The notes under the pieces: model-generated
Told to the model about the DNA's origin: nothing
The model's input: the letters and a program-made list of their open reading frames with translations, nothing else
Database searches by the model: none
Made by a program: the position numbers and the translations under genes
Assembly (NCBI GenBank): GCA_964428175.1
Contig: CAYRXM010000114.1
Location: 1-15,875 of the forward strand
From: CAYRXM01 sp964428175
GTDB lineage: Bacteria > Chloroflexota > Anaerolineae > JAFGEY01
Direction: 5' to 3'
Length of the DNA: 15,875 nt
Shown: positions 14,450 through 15,875 of the stretch, in pieces
How the letters are laid out: each line of letters opens with the position of its first letter
Numbering within the stretch: position 1 is the first letter of the stretch

Positions 14450-15829
14450 ATGATCGAGAATCGAACGTTGAAGGCTGTATGTGCGCTGGCTTTGCTGCTG
14501 GCGTTGAATGGAGGGCTGGGACTGGCGCAGGGGCCGGTGCCCCAGGGCGTGCCGCTAGGCACGGCTTTCACCTACCAGGGACGGCTGAATCGAGACGGTG
14601 CGCCGTTCACCGGCGCATGCAACCTGCGCTTCGGCGTGTACGATGCCGTCTCTAATGGCGTCCAGATCGGTTCGACATTGACCCGCACCGGGGTCAGCGT
14701 GAACGACGGGCTGTTCACCGTCGCCGACCTGGACTTTGGCAGTGGCGTTTTTGCCGGCGAGGCGCGCTGGCTGGAAATTTCGGTGCAGTGTGCGAGCGAC
14801 ACGGTGTATGTCAGGCTCAGCCCCCGGCAGGCGCTGGCAGCCGCGCCGTATGCCCTGGCCTTGCCCGGCCTGTGGACGCAGCCGCACATTTACAGCCCCA
14901 ACCTGATCGGCGGCTGGAGCGGCAACGGCGTGAGCAGCTATGTCTATGGGGCGGCGATTGGCGGCGGCGGCAAAAGCAACGCGCCCAACCGCGTGACCGA
15001 CAATTTTGGCACGGTGGGGGGCGGCTATGGCAACCGGGCCGGCAATGACGCAGGAAGTCTATTGGACGCGGAATGCGCCACCGTCGGTGGGGGGGATTAC
15101 AACATCGCCAGCAACCTCTACGCAACCGTTGGCGGGGGGAATGGCAACGATGCCAGCGGCAGTTATGCAACCATTGGCGGGGGGAATGGCAACGATGCCA
15201 GCGGCAGTTATGCAACCGTTGGCGGGGGGGATGGCAACGATGCCAGCGGCAGTTATGCAACCGTTGGCGGGGGGCGTTCCAACATTGCGGCAGGGGACTA
15301 TAGCTTTGCTGCCGGGCGGGGCGCCCAGGCCAACAACCCGGGCTGTTTTGTCTGGGGCGACGCCAGCACGAGCCTCATCAACTGCAACGTTGATAACCGC
15401 TGGATGGCGCGCGCCGCCGGCGGCGTCTATTTCTACACCAACAGCAGCCTGACCACCGGCGTATACGTCTCGGCGGGGGGTGGCAGTTGGAGCACGGTCA
15501 GCGACCGCAACCTCAAGGAGAACGTAGCGGCGGTGGACGGGCGGGAGGTGTTGGCGATCCTGGAGACCATTCCGATCAGCACCTGGAATTATCGCACCCA
15601 GGACGCCTCCATTCGCCACATCGGGCCTATGGCACAGGACTTTTACGCCGCCTTTGGCCTGGGCGAGAACGACATTTCCATCACCACCGTCGACCTCGAT
15701 GGCGTGGCGCTGGCAGCGATCCAGGGGCTGCACAGTCTCTCGCAGGAGCAGGCCGGGCGCATCGAGCAACTAGAAACGGAAAACGCCCTGCTGCACCAGC
15801 GGTTGGATGGCCTGGACGCACGGCTATAG
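14450..15829 (+). CDS. Secreted YadA-like repeat protein with C-terminal S74 intramolecular chaperone domain
   Basis: This 459-residue protein has a signal peptide (MIENRTLKAVCALALLLALN, cleavage near LAQG). An N-terminal domain of about 110 residues follows (GTAFTYQGRLNRDGAPFTG through YVRLSPRQALAAAPYALA). Next is a glycine-rich region of Hep_Hag/YadA-head type with three near-identical 15-residue units ATVGGGNGNDASGSY (225-269) and a SFAAGRGAQANNPGCFVWGD cap. At 351 begins an S74 peptidase/endosialidase-chaperone domain: SDRNLKENV (Ser351-Asp352, Lys356), then TWNYRTQDASIRHIGPMAQDF, and a final helix LSQEQAGRIEQLETENALL. In phage tail-spikes this domain trimerises the protein and cuts itself off before its own Ser-Asp. 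AAAGGAAAG precedes the ATG. It is 48 bp downstream of the beta-helix gene and probably cotranscribed. The role is likely surface or fibre-like. Confidence 0.9.
   Translation: MIENRTLKAVCALALLLALNGGLGLAQGPVPQGVPLGTAFTYQGRLNRDGAPFTGACNLRFGVYDAVSNGVQIGSTLTRTGVSVNDGLFTVADLDFGSGVFAGEARWLEISVQCASDTVYVRLSPRQALAAAPYALALPGLWTQPHIYSPNLIGGWSGNGVSSYVYGAAIGGGGKSNAPNRVTDNFGTVGGGYGNRAGNDAGSLLDAECATVGGGDYNIASNLYATVGGGNGNDASGSYATIGGGNGNDASGSYATVGGGDGNDASGSYATVGGGRSNIAAGDYSFAAGRGAQANNPGCFVWGDASTSLINCNVDNRWMARAAGGVYFYTNSSLTTGVYVSAGGGSWSTVSDRNLKENVAAVDGREVLAILETIPISTWNYRTQDASIRHIGPMAQDFYAAFGLGENDISITTVDLDGVALAAIQGLHSLSQEQAGRIEQLETENALLHQRLDGLDARL
15077..15275 (+). repeat. 45-bp tandem repeat (three near-identical units, one degenerate before, one partial after)
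   Basis: Units at 15122-15166, 15167-15211 and 15212-15256 differ at only one or two bases. A diverged unit precedes them (15077-15121) and a partial one follows (15257-15275). Each carries an uninterrupted run of six or seven Gs. The period is 15 codons, so copy-number change would keep the frame. A one-base slip in a G-run would not. Confidence 0.9.
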
Positions 15830-15875
15830 CTGTTCCGAAAAAGATTTGGGGTTGACCAGCACTCGTGTGAGATTT

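Noticed and set aside
15077..15275. Tandem 45-bp units as a CRISPR-like array
   Set aside because: The units are contiguous without unique spacers and are translated in frame as YadA-type repeats.

Overview
The window looks like chromosomal DNA of a GC-rich member of the Chloroflexota (Anaerolineae/Caldilinea-like). The evidence is circumstantial. It comprises secreted proteins that end in a short Y-x-Y-L-P-L tail, a CSLREA-type beta-helix protein, a YadA-like/S74 secreted protein, a BTAD transcriptional activator and dispersed palindromic repeats. No rRNA, tRNA, CRISPR array or transposase was found.

Layout. (1) 2-499 (+) is the 3' end of a large secreted protein with Ig/cadherin-like domains. 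(2) 1959-517 (-) is a two-gene operon: RidA, then a fold-type III PLP enzyme of the D-threonine aldolase/D-serine dehydratase family. A clear sigma-70-type promoter precedes it, with two palindromic repeats just upstream. (3) 6215-2150 (-) is a tightly coupled four-gene operon: membrane-anchored serine hydrolase (beta-lactamase fold), CPBP intramembrane protease, and the ATPase and permease of a BcrAB-like ABC exporter. (4) 6647-6321 (-) encodes a small three-helix membrane protein of unknown family. (5) 9186-6851 (-) encodes an OmpR-family response regulator and a six-helix histidine kinase, with a promoter at one end and a strong terminator at the other. (6) 9479-11923 (+) is a divergently transcribed BTAD/TPR regulator with an extra C-terminal helix-turn-helix. 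(7) 12144-12407 (+) is a small conserved-looking protein. (8) 12458-14401 (+) is a secreted CSLREA/glycine-rich beta-helix protein. (9) 14450-15829 (+) is a secreted protein with YadA-like 15-residue repeats and a phage-type S74 chaperone/autoprotease domain.

The most interesting part is regions 3-5. The four-gene operon and the small membrane protein gene are each preceded by nearly the same 60-bp block (53/60 identical). Each block holds four 7-bp direct repeats spaced exactly 11 bp apart, ending 9 bp before a -10 hexamer. This is the geometry used by PhoB/OmpR-type response regulators, and one is encoded next door. The inference is a locally wired regulon: a kinase with very little outside the membrane senses envelope stress or a peptide antibiotic, and the regulator switches on a hydrolase, a membrane protease, an exporter and a small membrane protein.

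The RidA/PLP-enzyme pair also makes biochemical sense. A D-serine dehydratase would release 2-aminoacrylate, which RidA destroys. The right-hand part is a surface/secreted-protein cluster that the BTAD regulator may control.
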